This document shows positions 63,592 to 64,000 of a DNA stretch of 64,000 bases, in pieces (position 1 is the stretch's first letter; every line of letters starts with the position of its first letter). Both the position numbers and the translations under genes were made by a program. The notes beneath the pieces were generated by a model. The model was not told the DNA's origin. It did no database searches and worked only from the letters and a program-made list of their open reading frames with translations. Source of the DNA: Amyelois transitella (taxonomy: Eukaryota; Arthropoda; Insecta; Lepidoptera; Pyralidae); the NCBI RefSeq assembly GCF_032362555.1, contig NC_083517.1, positions 4,608,001 through 4,672,000 on the forward strand, read 5' to 3'.

Positions 63592-64000
63592 CTGTTGAAG
63601 ATAATATTTACATTACAAAGATTGATCTTTTGAAGTCGACGATGCATATATAATTGTAAAACTTGCTGCTTAGAAGAAGGTTGGATCAGTCAATTTTAAA
63701 AAGTGGAATTCGTGTAAGAAACGGAAATATAGATCAACCATATTCAAATTTTATTAACTCAAATATTTTTCAATTCCGTACATTCTAGTACGCAGTACAG
63801 TGCCATTTCAGTACAGTAAGTAATCATGTTTCTACGAAATGATAGATATATTGGCAAGGTGGAAATGGTTACTCAAGTTATGGATAGCAACGTAGTACGA
63901 CAGTGACCAAATCTTTACTTTGGTCCTCCCAAAGAAACTAACAGTTTAATTACTGGTCTGCAGGAAATCTTCTTAACTCTAGTGCATTAGGTGCCTAAAA

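Overview
The window looks like nuclear DNA of a moth or butterfly. It is AT-rich, has long introns, and carries interspersed repeats whose core motifs I associate with Lepidoptera. This is inference from repeat style and gene content; no species marker is present. All gene models below were built by hand from splice sites, reading-frame phase and family conservation.

Layout: (1) 460-3260 (+): last three coding exons of a MYST histone acetyltransferase, best matched to KAT7/HBO1 (Drosophila chameau). (2) 3261-25904: about 22.6 kb without a gene I can support. It holds repeat fragments, a GC-rich island near 10.4-11.0 kb that may be a promoter or 5' exon, and a second GC-rich block near 21.9 kb. 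(3) 25905-27159 (+): complete secreted RNase T2. (4) 29224-31644 (-): complete UBXN1-type UBA/zinc-finger/UBX protein, with one intron that appears to be GC-AG. (5) 32160-39072 (+): complete 16-exon PDE2-type GAF-domain cyclic nucleotide phosphodiesterase, head-to-head with UBXN1 across about 515 bp. (6) 40389-51097 (-): complete 12-exon PGM2-type phosphopentomutase, tail-to-tail with PDE2. (7) 53433-55915: a pogo/Tigger-like DNA transposon with TIRs, TA flanks and reiterated internal motifs, with a PIF/Harbinger-like element nested inside. (8) 56478-58985 (+): a three-exon acylphosphatase-fold protein lacking the usual catalytic arginine. (9) 62764-63591 (-): two C-terminal exons of a multi-pass membrane protein, possibly Fuseless family.

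The genes are unrelated housekeeping and signalling genes, not a pathway cluster. I found no defence island, CRISPR array or gene cluster that forms a new system. The most unusual signals are structural. Decaying partial duplications lie beside exons in three genes (chameau, PDE2, PGM2). There are two perfect inverted repeats of 25 and 30 bp, each with a 7-nt spacer. There is also a nested transposon. Two enzymes carry substitutions at positions normally considered essential: an Arg-to-Thr change in the acylphosphatase and a Gln-to-Glu change in the PDE2 catalytic pocket.
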